DNA of 64,000 nucleotides from Coprinopsis marcescibilis. Lineage: Eukaryota > Basidiomycota > Agaricomycetes > Agaricales > Psathyrellaceae. Where the stretch lies: the NCBI GenBank assembly GCA_004369085.1, contig ML210172.1:124001-188000 (forward strand). The letters run 5' to 3'. Positions within the stretch are counted from its first letter, which is position 1. Every line of letters starts with the position of its first letter. The notes beneath the pieces were generated by a model that was not told the DNA's origin, did not search any database, and was given only the letters and a program-made list of their open reading frames with translations. The position numbers were made by a program, and so were the translations under genes. Below are positions 24,712 through 35,901 of this stretch, piece by piece.

Positions 24712-26816
24712 TCATCGCCGTCGTGCTCCAGCTCCTCCTCCCCCCAGGACCACCATCCTTGACCCCCGCTTATTCTTCTTACCCCCGCCATCTCCTGCAA
24801 CCGTCCTGGCCTCAAGTTCATGCCACATTGCATCCGGGTCCCAATCTTCTTCAGCAACCTCTTGTCTCCTAGCAGCCTGAGGATTTGCATTCCGCTGCGC
24901 AGAAGAATGCAATGCAGATGCAAAACTCCTATTCCCCCAGGCTCCAGAAGCAATAGGCGGTGATGTCGATGTATTGGATCGAGTTTCAGACTCAGAATTG
25001 GAATCTCGCCGGGCGCTTTCCAAAGGCACAAAGTCGTTCGGACTCGACGACAGAGGTCGACTTGATGGCAAGAACCTCGTAAGGGATTCCATCTCTTTCT
25101 CTCGCTCGCGTCCTTCTGCCTTCGCTTTCGCATTATCATCCTTCTTCACCTTATCCTTCCGCCTTGTCGACCGCGCTCGCAATCCAGCTTCAAAATTCTT
25201 CAACCCCTCCTTCCCAACAACGCCTTCCAAGTCCGCTTCAATAAACATCACATCCACTCCTTCAGGTAAATGACCGAGATATTTGCAGCGTTTCCGGAAA
25301 TTGTCGTCGACCGTGCCTTCTGACCAGGCAGCCACTTTCACCGTGATCTCATCGGGAAATGATGAGTATCCTTTGAAATGAGAGAAAAGAATCTTGATTT
25401 CCAGTGGGTGTAGATAGATGGGGAGCCCGGATGCTGCTTGATAGTAGTAATAGGTAGATGTCGATGGAGGTGGAGGGTTGATGTTGCGCCGTTGGTTTGA
25501 ACGATTCTGGTGAGGCTCTCTGCTGCTCGACGGAGTAGGAGTATCCGAATATGAGTGACCTGCCCTGGACGCTAAAAACTCCGTGGGTGCGTTGGGTGCC
25601 ATTGCAGTAGAGTCCGCTTGTTCCAATGCGACTCGCCGTCGATCAGCTGCGGCTGCCTTATCCTGAATCTCCTTCTGGTCTCTCCGCGACTTCGCGATAC
25701 GCTCCATGAGAAGCGGTGTCTCGAGTGCGGTGGCTTCCTCGATCTGGTGACGGACCTTCTCATCCGCGCCGTTGATAAAGTAAAGACTCAACGCGTCTTC
25801 CATGCCAGAAATGATGCGCCTTTCCGCTGCGAGCTCTTCAAGCTCCTTGGTGAGATCGGCAATAAGGTATTCGGGAGTGGCCAACATGAACTTCGAGAAA
25901 CAGAAGACATCAGGAAGGAAATGGAAGGGGGCTTGATGTAGGGGTAGCAACTCTGAGGGCCATATCTGAGAACGAGGAAGCGCGAGAGTAGTGATCTGGG
26001 GTCGTTGGATCAACCGCATGCGCAACTGGACATCCTTTCGCTGAGATCTCCCGGTTGCTGCTCCTGATTCCAAGAAGGATATCTCCGGACCTATGGGAAC
26101 TCCAGCGGAAATGTCGTCATACCATTTGACGCTCTTGAGCTGCCGTTCGTGAACCGAATCAAAACAAATCGGGCACCGTGCCCACTTGTTCTCTGAGGTG
26201 CTCAGGTAGTGAAGGATACATGGATAGCAAAACACCTGTATTGATAAGATAAGTTGAAGAAGGTAGATGGCCGGAAAGACGTACGTGACCACACTTCGTC
26301 ATGCGAGCCGCCGTCGGAGGGGAGAGACAGATTGGACAGGTTGTCAGTCCTTCGACATCCGAAAAAGCGCTGTCCCCCGCTACGCAAGCGAGCGGTGAAA
26401 TCCTGGGGACTATGATCTGCAAGATGTCGTTCCATTGAAAGAAACTTCACGAAAACGTGAGCTCAATCGTTCGGTCACGGATATTGAACGCACATGTCAG
26501 GATCCGCAAAATGAACAGTGTAATCGCCGTTTGGGTTCATCACGAAGCGATACTGAGCATTTACAAAGCCTGTGGACACTTGTGAAACCCAGGGTATCCA
26601 AGACCCAACGTATAGTCACCTACGCTCTTTATTCCAAACACCGTGAACATTTCCAGTCTGCTTGCTCCTTTTAGGTATTGCACTTGTAGGCCTTGTCTGC
26701 CTCGGTGGAAGACTGAAGTTGAGCAGTTCGTTCGCGTTCAGGGCTTTATTCGAAGGCATCTTGCCGATATGCTTTGGTTTGGAGTTTGGTTGTCCTCGTG
26801 AGGATGTGCTTGCCAT
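24712..26816 (-). CDS. RNF10: RING finger protein of the RNF10/Mag2 type
   Basis: RING E3-ligase family protein; homologues act in ribosome-associated quality control or stress. Five exons (26816-26624, 26578-26494, 26444-26285, 26235-24712 plus splice sites between) give 653 residues. The N-terminus has LNANELLNFSLPPRQ, then FVNAQYRFVMNPNGDYTVHF, which fits the RNF10 'FVxx..DYTxHFADPD' block, and WNDILQIIVPR. The RING is TTCPICLSPPTAARMTKCGH, FCYPCILHYL, WARCPICFDSVH. After it come LPDVFCFSKFMLATPEYL and YYYYQAASGLPIYLHPLEIK, also family blocks. The C-terminus is Ser- and Arg-rich. The N-terminal exons are short; the RING exon border lies inside the zinc-binding histidine region. Confidence 0.88.
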
Positions 26817-27043
26817 TGGGGTTACCAACGACGAGAGCGGGTTCGTTCGCTAATCTTGTGAGAAATATTGGCGACAATTGTGTTTGAGTTGGATCCTGCC
26901 AGTGGAAGATAGCCACGGCAGGACATGTTCTGAAGAAACTGAGCCGCGCCAAGCTATGACTCAAATAAGTAAACCTCGTCGGCAGGCACGTGCGCGGTTC
27001 CGGCTTTCTGCTTGAACGTTGAACAGCGACCACGACCACAACC

Positions 27044-28774
27044 ATGGCGAAAAAGACTGCAAACCCCGCAGATGCTCATAGTGCGTATCGGCTGGTATGC
27101 ACACACATTACACCTTTAAAACTCTGATCTTCTAGGAAAGGCTTTGCGGAAGAAGGAGTTGAAAAAGGCAAGCAGCACTCAGATTTGTGCAGACTTGTGA
27201 TCTTATTCGAGCTCATACAGTAGAACAAAACCGAACGTGCCAAAGCGCGCGACTTTGCTCTAGTCAAGAAGGATACGACAGGTGCGATCTAGCCCCAAGT
27301 CACTGGACATCTACTTAGTCCATCGTGTAGAACTCGAAGCGGAAATTGAGAAACTAGAGCAGGAATCATCCGGAGGCAGCAATGCTCGTCTCTCAGAATT
27401 GAAGGCGGAATTGGACAAAATTCAGAAGAAGAAAGAAGAATATGTAGAGGAGCACCCGGAGGCCCGGAAACTCGTCTATCGTGCACGCAGGCGTGATGGA
27501 GCAGAGGATACCGAGTCCAAGCCTGTTCAGGCCAGCCGAAACATGTTCAATAAGAAGGGACTGCCTCGACACCCAGAACGTAGTATTTACTACGACCCCG
27601 TCATGAATCCTTTTGGTGTTCCTCCCCCGGGAATGTCCTACATGGAGCGCCGTACGTCGTCCTATCTTCGTGTGACAGCCATAAATTCACATTCACCCTT
27701 TATGTAGCATTACGGCCGGACGAAGTTGATAGTGACGCAGAGATGGAAGGTCGGTAACCATCTCCTGTATATCTAGAGCCGTCAGTGATCTTTTCGCCAT
27801 ACAGATGACGACGACATTCCTTTGCCGCCGGGTTTGCCGCCTGGTTCAGAAGAAATAGGAAGCGACGAAGATATCCCTTTGCCAGAAGGGCCTCCTCCTG
27901 GACACATTAACCCTGGTTCGTCGCACCCTACCCGCTGAATTGTCATTTATTAACAAACCAATAAGTGCAATCACAACCTCCTTCGGGAATGCACCCACCC
28001 AACCTTCCATTCCCCCCTCCCTTTCCTCCAAACGGATTCCCTTCAGGCTTACCTCCACCGCCTCCACCTGGCTTTTCTGGCCTGCCTCTTCCTCCTCCTC
28101 CACCTGGCATCCCGCTTGTGGGCGCACCCGGCTTTCCGCCTCCTCCCCCGCCTCCTCCAGGTATTCCCGTTGCAGGTACAGCCAATTTCCCTCCCCCACC
28201 GCCTGGTGCACCACCAATGGGGATCGGGCAGCAAGGATGGCCTTCCCATTTCCCGATGCACTCTCCTCCTCCCCCTCTTGGTATGCCTCCATATCTGCCT
28301 CAACATGGCCAATTCCCTCCACCACCTCCTGGGTTCTTCCCACGAAAGACCCAGTCCCCGTCCACCATGCAGGATCCTTTATCAAGCGTGCCATACCAAA
28401 CTTTCCAGGCTCATCGCGCAAGTCAGCTTGCTCCTGCGCACCCATCCCTCCCCTCCAAACCAGCGGGTGCGCCACTGAAGCCAAGTGCCGCAGTTACAGC
28501 AAGTGCAACTGTAGAAGCCGCCCCACAGCTACGTGATTTCAAGAAAGAAGCCACCGCGTTTGTTCCCGCTTCGTTAAAGCGCAAAAAACCTGGCGCTACG
28601 CCTTCTTCCGGTCTCAATGCAGCACCTACAGTTGGGTCAGAAGAAACCCCTGCTGGACCTTCGCGACCGGATTTGGTCAGCACTTTGAAGAATCACCTTG
28701 CCTTTCCAAAACCCGAAGAAAAGGCTAAAGATGATTATGCAAAGTTCGTCGAGGAAATGGGCGACGTTCTGTAG
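27044..28774 (+). CDS. WBP11: WBP11-like proline-rich splicing factor
   Basis: Nuclear protein of the WW-binding protein 11 family, associated with pre-mRNA splicing. Seven exons give 469 residues. The N-terminus MAKKTANPADAHRKALRKKE leads into KNKTERAKARDFAL and a coiled coil (LEAEIEKLEQES). SIYYDPVMNPFGVPPPGM follows, then an acidic stretch with the IPLPPGLPPG and IPLPEGPPPG motifs. The centre is a long proline-rich region with PPPPPPGF-type WW/SH3 ligands. The C-terminus has LRDFKKEATAFVPASLKRKK and DDYAKFVEEMGDVL, both characteristic. The second intron begins with GC rather than GT (27168-27223). Confidence 0.87.
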
Positions 28775-29082
28775 TGGACTGTCAAGCAAGCTATCTATGG
28801 GTATCCCCACTGTTCGAAGCAGTTTGTGCTCATCTTTCCCTGGCCACTTAATGGACAGGTCATTTAATACCATTTTTCCGAACGGTAACCTTAGTAGATC
28901 TTAGATGCAAACATGAATTTCTTGGCAAATGACGGGACCAATTCGTATTCGGATGGGATCATGACACAGTCCCTTGACGCACTTGGCTCAACGATTGTGG
29001 GGTCAATCGGACTCGGTGCTCAATGTCTCGTTCTCTGCTTCCACCTTTTCTCGATCCCACTCGAAGACAAACCTGCCGTTGA
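28775..29082. other. Intergenic region
   Basis: Downstream of WBP11 and promoter side of the F-box gene. No gene is seen. Confidence 0.5.
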
Positions 29083-30410
29083 ATGGCTACAGATATTTTC
29101 CTACAGGCCCGACCGTTGTCCAGAACGCCAGCACAGCTACTCCTATTACCATTGTTGCCAGTCCCATTGCCACTGAGAGATATTCCAACAGAAATATGGA
29201 ACGAGATATTGGGGCACTCTTTGCTTCAAGGGCAACTTAAGTGGGGCCTGTCTTTGCTGCTAGTATGCAAGGAATTCAAGGTATTTCACACCCTTTTCGA
29301 CGCGATTTATTCTGATTCCCTGCCAAGGACCTTGTTCTTCCACTCATCTATGCCAATGTGCACCTTACTCAGTCTTCATCGCTGCAGAGGTTCTGTGATA
29401 CCATACATGCTGCTGATCGCATGTGGGACTCCATTCGAAGGATACCCTACTCGACACCCGGTCGCTGGGTTCAATGCCTTGACCTCTCCGATATGGCCTT
29501 CCGAAGCGAATCACAGGCGTTGCAGCTTGATTCCATGTTGGCCAACCTCTTCCCGCTGGTTCCATTTCTCTCCAGCTTCTACATAAACCCCTCATTCATT
29601 CTCAGCAGGAGAGCTCTCTTCTCCCTGTCCGAACGAGACGGTGCGGCCAACCTAAGAATGATTGGGGGGTTGACTTACCTCGTGTCCCCATCCCCAACAC
29701 CCCAAGACGATACTTTCGTCAGGTTTATGCGATGCTGTCCAAACCTCGAAGAAGTCGAAGTAATTGGACTGGGTCTCGAACCAATTGACCACGACCTGGC
29801 CCTATTCCCTGTGGAACTTCCTCCGATGGATGATTTCCAGCCCCTTCATCTTCCCAAATTACGCAACCTGTCCCTAATGTCGATGCATTCGTCGCCGCTA
29901 ATGCTCGCCTTGCTCTATTCACCACTACCCATGATACAGAAACTCACCCTAACTCCATATGACGACCTACCTTTTCCAAACACCCTCGTATCCGCACTTC
30001 TCGCAACACACGGCCAGTTCCTTCGGTCGCTTCTGCTCTTTACGCCCAAATCATGGCCCACACGCTTACGACCTTCTCCGAACAATCTCCTCACACTTGC
30101 TCCAAATTTACGACACCTATCACTCGAAAATCCCCTCCCGAGTCTCTTGTTTCCGGACACCCATGGACTGCAAATAATCTCGATCCCGAGACCAAGCTCC
30201 GCTGCATGGCATATATTAGAACCAGCGCTTCACCGTTTGCCTCAGCTTGCCGTGATTAGGGCGCGGGACGTCCGTTGGCTCAGAAAAGGGATATCATCCG
30301 TGGCCTTGGACACAGGGGTTCAGGGGCAAATGAGGGAATGGAAGAGGAGGCTCGCCCGGAAACGTATTCGCCTTCTGGACAGTGATTGGAACGAGGATTC
30401 GCTGGCCTGA
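29083..30410 (+). CDS. F-box-like protein with degenerate leucine-rich region
   Basis: Mushroom-type F-box family protein, presumably a substrate adaptor for SCF ubiquitin ligase. Two exons (29083-29280 and 29328-30410) give 426 residues. The F-box-like element is LRDIPTEIWNEILGHSLLQG, followed by LSLLLVCKEFKDLVLPLIYA, which is the usual helix with the intron between lysine and aspartate. Then come irregular leucine-rich units (FMRCCPNLEEVEVIGLGL, LPKLRNLSLMSM, LAPNLRHLSLENPLP). The target is unknown. A run of leucines and prolines precedes the F-box. Confidence 0.75.
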
Positions 30411-30728
30411 TCTATGTATGTATTTCTGTCACTTGAGAAGTTTTGTCCTTCTTTATTATATTATGAGTCATCACACCCTTCCCATCATTGGTTAAAATCT
30501 GCTCGTTTCTGACATATTATGACTAGCTTTTGACCAACGCGGCTGTCCTTTCCTTTCCATCCGGGAGCCTGTGCAAATTCTGTTTATTTGCCATGTGGGT
30601 GCATGCGCGGATCTACCGCCTCCCCCGCACCTGCTGAATAAGAAAGGAAGCGGAAGTATATAAGCCTGACCTTGACCACCAACTCAAATAGCCTCGAAAC
30701 GTCTTTGAAACTCAAGCTTCAAGATACG
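30411..30728. other. Intergenic region with promoter
   Basis: 3' side of the F-box gene and promoter of the PhzF-like gene. The TATA box is listed separately. Confidence 0.5.
30657..30663 (+). promoter_or_regulatory. TATA box of the PhzF-like gene
   Basis: TATATAA, 72 bases before the ATG. Confidence 0.5.
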
Positions 30729-31747
30729 ATGACGACCAGCTCTCCTTTCTATCTCGTTGCAGCATTTGCGAATGGCCCCTTTTCCGGGAACCCCGCTGCG
30801 ATCATCTTCATGAACACCGACGTCGACTTGTCCCTCCTGCAATCCCTATCCAAGAATTTTAACCAACCAATGGCGGCGTTCGTGGATCCTCCCACCCCTC
30901 CCCTCAATGGTGATAAAATCGTTCGAACCAAGATTCGCTACGTGACACCTTCAGGACTGGAGCCCCCTCTTTGTGGTCATGCAACTCTTGCCTCCGCAAG
31001 GGCCATCCTAGAACTCCCAAGTCTCCAGGGAATTGAAATTGAAGAGATTCAGTTTCAAACGATTACAGAACACATTGCTCCCGTGCGCATCCTGAACGGC
31101 GGATTGCTGGAGCTTGGATTGCCGTCCAGTCCTCCGGTAGCTGTGCCCTCGGTTAAGGAATTCGACCGCCTTGCGTCTGTCGTCCGTCGGGCGTTCAAAA
31201 AGGATGTCAACATTATTGATATCCGCGTCGGGAGTGAGGCCTTCAATTACGGTGAGTAGATACCGTATACAGCTGGGGCCAGCGAATTGATAACAGACGC
31301 AGTTATGATGTGCGAGATTCACGAAGGCGATGATCTTGCCAGCGCTGATGTTGACACCAGTGTTTTCGTGAGTCAACGTTCTTTATGCAATGTCTACAAA
31401 CCATCCAATTTCAAACCCATTATCAGAAAGAGACAGGATTTACTATAAACGCGATCACCTCGACCTCGTCGAAGAATGTCAGTGAAGCTGGAGAAGAATA
31501 CGTTTGCCGAATGTTCAGTCCGGAACTTCCGGGAGGAGAAGATCCAGTGTGCGGCTCGATACAGTGCCTCCTTGCCCCTTATTGGTACGCCAAAAAGGCC
31601 ATACCCAGTGGTAAAGATATCGTTTCGAAGCAGGTTAGCCCTAGGGGCGGAGTCTTGCAGGTGCTCTGGAAGACCTCTTCCGAGCCCCACTCAGTTATAC
31701 TTCGGGGGTATACAGCTTTAATGGCGCAGGGTAGTTGTTGTTATTAA
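30729..31747 (+). CDS. PhzF-family (phenazine biosynthesis-like) protein
   Basis: Member of the PhzF/YHI9 isomerase fold family; physiological substrate unknown in fungi. Three exons (30729-31251, 31303-31367, 31427-31747) give 302 residues. The N-terminus has YLVAAFANGPFSGNPAA, the standard 'FTxxPFxGNPAAV' opening. LEPPLCGHATLASA is the CGHAT loop, and GEDPVCGSIQCLLAPYW the second half-fold DPVCGSAH motif. In the position where PhzF proteins carry N-x-S-E-T-x-F, this protein reads NQPMAAF, so the expected catalytic glutamate is not seen. The C-terminus (GSCCY) is abrupt and could reflect a missed last intron or a short frame change. The start is chosen at the ATG after a TATA box. Confidence 0.8.
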
Positions 31748-32280
31748 TCTCGGGATGTGTTGACACGTACGTCTTACGCGTTGGATTCTGTGAATTGCCA
31801 GATCCTTGTTGATCGAACCGTATCATGCTGCGCTACTAATACATGCAACTGGGCGTCATGGAACGTTTCTGGGCATCTTGAGTGATGTATACGTTTGCCA
31901 GTAAGGTCTATAATTCTCGCCCACGCTCTACCAATTTACTCGATCGCTACTTTATGCTCATAGATTTCGAAGCATTCCTATCAAATCCAGCTCGATAATT
32001 ACCGGAGGCTACCGACATATCTTTCAGGAGTTGGAAGTTTTGAAGGATGCCTTGATTTGTACCCGCAGTGTTACACAGCTATCTTGGCCAAATGGCGCAG
32101 CGGGCAACCACTAACAAAGCAACAAGACGGCGTTCTTCCCGCTTTTCACATTGCCACTGCGGCACCGTGTTTACTTTGGCCATATATAAGATGGTGACAG
32201 TAATCTTCACAGCCCAATCTCCCCCGTAACCACTAAAAGCCTCGACTGCTTGCTCTTACATCCTGCCCGACTTACCGACC
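31748..32280. other. Intergenic region with promoter
   Basis: No conserved reading frame is visible. It ends with the TATA box of the kinase-like gene. Confidence 0.5.
32183..32189 (+). promoter_or_regulatory. TATA box of the kinase-like gene
   Basis: TATATAA, 92 bases before the ATG. Confidence 0.5.
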
Positions 32281-33006
32281 ATGTCCACTTTGACATTGAC
32301 CTGGAACGGGACTGAAGTTTACGACCTTTGGTCTTGGTCACCCGGAGCCAGCCATCAATCGGCTCGAACAGTGAAGTGTATCCGAGGGAGTCTCTACACC
32401 GCGTTGATTGGGGCTCGGGGACAAGAGCCTACCCACCAAGCGATCCTAAAGGTCGGTTGGGGCAAGCAAGCACTGGACAACCTTCAACGTGAAGCCGCCT
32501 TCTACACTCAAGAGCTGCTTCACTTGCAAGGCGAAGTCGTCCCCCGATTCTTTGGTTTCTACAAAACCAAGATAGGTGATAGGGAGTTCGGATGCAACAT
32601 TTTAGAATATTGCATTGGCCTCCCTGTCATGGATCGCAGAGAGTACAAGTGGGTTCACATACTCTGATGCGTCTTTTCCTTCACCTAACGCGTGTTATTA
32701 GCCATCAGGTCATGACTGCCGCCTGCAGGATTCATTCAGTTGGAATAACGCACAACGGCCTCTTGGACCCTGACCACCACATCATATTGCGTGGCGGCAA
32801 GGTCTGCATTGTCGATTTTACATCCGCTACGCGACATCAATGCATAGGGTGCTTTCCTAATATGTGTACTATCACTCGCCCACAGGGATGCTTCTGCCCT
32901 GAGTTGATCAACTTGGAGAATGCTTTTGGCATTCGGAGTGGCGATATGGGATCACTTTCTGGGCAAGGATGCTCAATGCCTCGAAGAACAGTTTATCAAT
33001 ACAGAT
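32281..33006 (+). CDS. Protein-kinase-like fold protein, probable pseudokinase
   Basis: Basidiomycete kinase-like protein. The N-lobe is visible in AILKVGWGKQALDNLQREAAFYTQEL (lysine in AILK, glutamate in the helix), the hinge in CNILEYCIGLPV and the catalytic region in MTAACRIHSVGITHNGLL followed by HHIILRGGKVCIVDFTSA. The expected catalytic aspartate (HND or HGD in related proteins) is glycine here (HNG), while the metal-binding aspartate of VDF is kept. One intron interrupts the frame after REYN near 32649. The 3' end is unclear: unspliced reading stops at 33006. An alternative last intron ending near 32917 would give AFGVAIWDHFLGKDAQ and a stop around 33156. The gene converges on the F-box gene downstream. 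Confidence 0.6.
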
Positions 33007-33172
33007 GACCATGGTTCTTCTATTTCCCTTCCTACCTGGACAAGTAATGAAGCGTACCTAGATTACAATGTTGTATATTATTCCACCCAATACTCTGTAA
33101 TGTTAAATCGAACCTCCTGTGTACGATTCGTCGGGTATCCATTGGTATCCTTCTAGCCGTCCCGCGCAGTCT

Positions 33173-34424
33173 TTAAGCCCCGTTCCAGAGTTCAATCCTA
33201 GCACCCAACGGTTTAATGAGGGATTGAAAACTGGCATCGTCGAACATCTCCCACTTTCCGTGCAAGACCACCCGCTTGAGTCGGGGAAGGGACTTCCCTG
33301 CAAGGAAATTGATGTGCCCTTGAACCATCTCCCATCGAGCGTCTTCGGCGAGAACCATCATGTTCGAGGCAGAACTCAGCCCCACCGTCTCCACCATTGG
33401 GAAAACATCAACCTCGTCTGTGGGTTCGGGGACGGCGGTGAAGTAGACGTGATAGTTGATCTCCTTCAAATTAGGGCAGGTTCTAAGGTACGCGCAGACT
33501 TCGTCCTTCATCATGAAACGCACATGCTTCCCGAGTTCGAGAACTTGCAGTTGAGAGCCCATCAAGTCGCTAAACTGAGGGAAGAGCGGGCCTATCACGG
33601 GGACGTCGAGGATGAGGCGAGATAGTGATGGAAGGTTCCAGCGGGTGATGATGTAGAACATCGGGATTGCGCTCACCCCATTTAGACGGAGGGTATCTAG
33701 GTTGGGCAGATCGACCGGTACCTCGTCCGTAACAGCCTGGCTTCCCTCACCAAAACTGGCTAGAACGAGGTAGCGAAGGTTAGGCGCGTTCTGGAGGACA
33801 AGCCCAAGGGAGTTGACGCCGCTGCTGTTGACCCCATACGATTCGTTCCACCATTCAAGCCTTTTCAAGCAGGGGAAGTCAACCATCCCAGGTTCATACG
33901 TAAACTTTAGAGAATCGCGCATCGATCTCTCGAATTCGACAGCCGGGCGGACAAGGACCTCGATTGTAGGGCATGATCGGAGAATGCCGAGATAAGGCGA
34001 ATGTCCCCTCCCGCCAACAGTGACCGTAGTCTGGAATGGCAGAGTTACACGTCGCACCTTTGTACAGATAGAGAGAATCAAGAATCAATCGAGGTATGTC
34101 GTAACAGATAGGAGAGGGACTAACTAGTTCACCGTTGGTTCCTGCTGCTTGTTTTCGACCAGGCTGCGGGGCTTTCAAGATCTCCAAGAGATCCTTTGCG
34201 TTGGAGTGTATCTTAATATCTCTGACGACGAGAGCCTTGAGAATAGTATTCCATTCCTTGGAGACCAAGGAGAAAGCGCTGACCAGGCTTGCGGCTGGTA
34301 CGGTGTCGTGCGGAGAAATTGGTTGGAAGCGGACGTATTCAGCAGTCAGGGGACGAGCATCGAGAATGACCCATTCCAATATTTCCAGCCATAGTTCAGG
34401 AGGAAGGGATACCTCCTCTGGCAT
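33173..34424 (-). CDS. F-box-like protein, mushroom-expanded family
   Basis: Two exons (34424-34125 and 34057-33173) give 394 residues. The F-box-like N-terminus is VSLPPELWLEILEWVILDA, then LVSAFSLVSKEWNTIL, typical of the large agaricomycete F-box families. The C-terminal part has irregular leucine-rich segments (PNLRYLVLASFG, LPNLDTLRLNGV, LQVLELGKHVRFM, CPNLKEINYHVYF). The intron uses a GTTAGT donor in phase 0 and joins NGEL to VRRVTLPF. Probable SCF adaptor; target unknown. It is not closely similar to the F-box protein at 29083. Confidence 0.75.
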
Positions 34425-35664
34425 CGTGGTGGTGGTCGTGAACAATGGGGCAGGAATGTCGCATTGGTACCATACAGCGTCTTCATCTTATCTTATCTTT
34501 CGACAGAATTCTGATCTGCCCTTGGATCAAGCCCCTCCTCCCACCACATGTTCTGCCTTTACCTCCACAAGGACTATGCTTGCAATATGAAGCCCTTTTA
34601 GAAGAGTGCTTGGCGCAGTTTCGAGTCACGAGGGCCAAAATTGGTTTATTCACGTCCCTTTAAGCGATCACAGATTAATCAACAATTGTGTAGAGACGCA
34701 AATTGAAGTACATTGCCCAGCTTCCCGCGCACAAATCCCACTGTAGCGTACGAGTCAGCTATGACGTTCTGGTGAGATCTGCGATTGACCAACGGGGAAA
34801 TTGGAAGGTCAAGTCAGCGAACCTAGCATCAGATCGCAAGGCTATTCAGTAGGAGAGTACATAGATACCACTATGTTGAGTCCCGGTAACTCTTCTTAGA
34901 GGCCCTACCAGAACCCTGGTATAAGAAGCTTTTAAGGCGTGACTCGACTGACCTTGAATTCAGATACCTGTATCATTCACTGGGTCGGAACAAGGTTCTG
35001 ATTTAGATATCGCACAGAGAATTGCGCATTGGCTGTATACAAGCTTGGGAGGTACGCTGAAGTTCATGGGATGGGTTATGATTTACAGACCGGTTCCTAG
35101 GGCAACGAGGTAAGCGCCTGCGGGCGCTTGATGCCAGCAAACGGTAGGAGAGCTTGGCAACCTGTTTTGTTAGCAGAAATGCTAGACCTTTTACTCGCGG
35201 GCCTCGGGTATAAAAAAAGGGCGTTACTTTGCACTAACCCTGGCCCGTTACCTAAAGTCTATAGCAAAACAGGTCGTCCATACGCTGGGGGCATCGATCT
35301 TTACAGATACGGCCACTATCTAGTACAGCTATTATAATAGACCAGTTTGCGCCCAGCAACCCTAAAAAATAGCAAAATACAGTAGAATCACGCTACGTCG
35401 CTTCAAGTGGGTTGGCGAGATTGTCGTAAATGGTGAAAGGGCATATCGAATATAATAGCCAATGGGGCCAGGCGATTGAGATGTTTTGGGTAGTTTGAAG
35501 GGATATTCGACCTAGAAAGTGGCTAAGATATAAGCGGACTGCTGCAAATCTGCATGCATCCTCGAACGAGGCGCACAAACCGGAGACGTGCTCGAGAGGG
35601 AAAGCAAGCTTCACCGAGTATGCCAATGATGTGTAGGGCGGGTTTATCGATTAGAAAGGGGGTG
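34425..35664. other. Gene-poor region, about 1.2 kb
   Basis: No coding gene is supported. It contains a perfect 7-bp hairpin (AAGCGCC-TGCG-GGCGCTT, 35112-35129) and a short open frame after it with no family character. It may be decayed sequence or the 5' region of the minus-strand F-box gene. Confidence 0.4.
35112..35129. repeat. Short perfect inverted repeat
   Basis: 7-bp arms with a 4-base loop. Too short to assign to a transposon. Confidence 0.4.
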
Positions 35665-35901
35665 TCAAGATTTGTTGTCTTGAGAGCTCGATTGGCTGGC
35701 ATCACTTGTAGGTTGTTGCTGCTGTTGCTGGGTGCTGTTCGGAGTGTTTCGAACAGCATGGGCACGCGAATTCTGCTGCTCTGCAGCCCTGCGCGATTCT
35801 GCCCACAAACGAAGGGTATATTCATGCAGTGCCCGTGAATAGAGGGCCAAATGATCGTTTTGGTCGCCTTGTTGCTGAGGATTGTTCGAGTTTGACGACA
35901 T
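35665..35901 (-). CDS. Small Q/N/S-rich protein of unknown function
   Basis: Single-exon frame of 78 residues, not recognised. It begins MSSNSNNPQQQGDQ, has a central helix-forming segment LALYSRALHEYTLRLWAESR with amphipathic character, then polyglutamine (six Q) and a Ser/Gln-rich tail. The central helix looks like conserved sequence, while the flanks are low-complexity. The ATG is the first in frame. Isolated between gene-poor stretches. Confidence 0.5.
   Translation of the reverse strand: MSSNSNNPQQQGDQNDHLALYSRALHEYTLRLWAESRRAAEQQNSRAHAVRNTPNSTQQQQQQPTSDASQSSSQDNKS

Noticed and set aside
27846..28484. 212-codon minus-strand frame rich in Gly/Arg/Glu
   Set aside because: Antisense to the proline-rich part of the WBP11-like gene; the composition follows from reading proline codons backwards.
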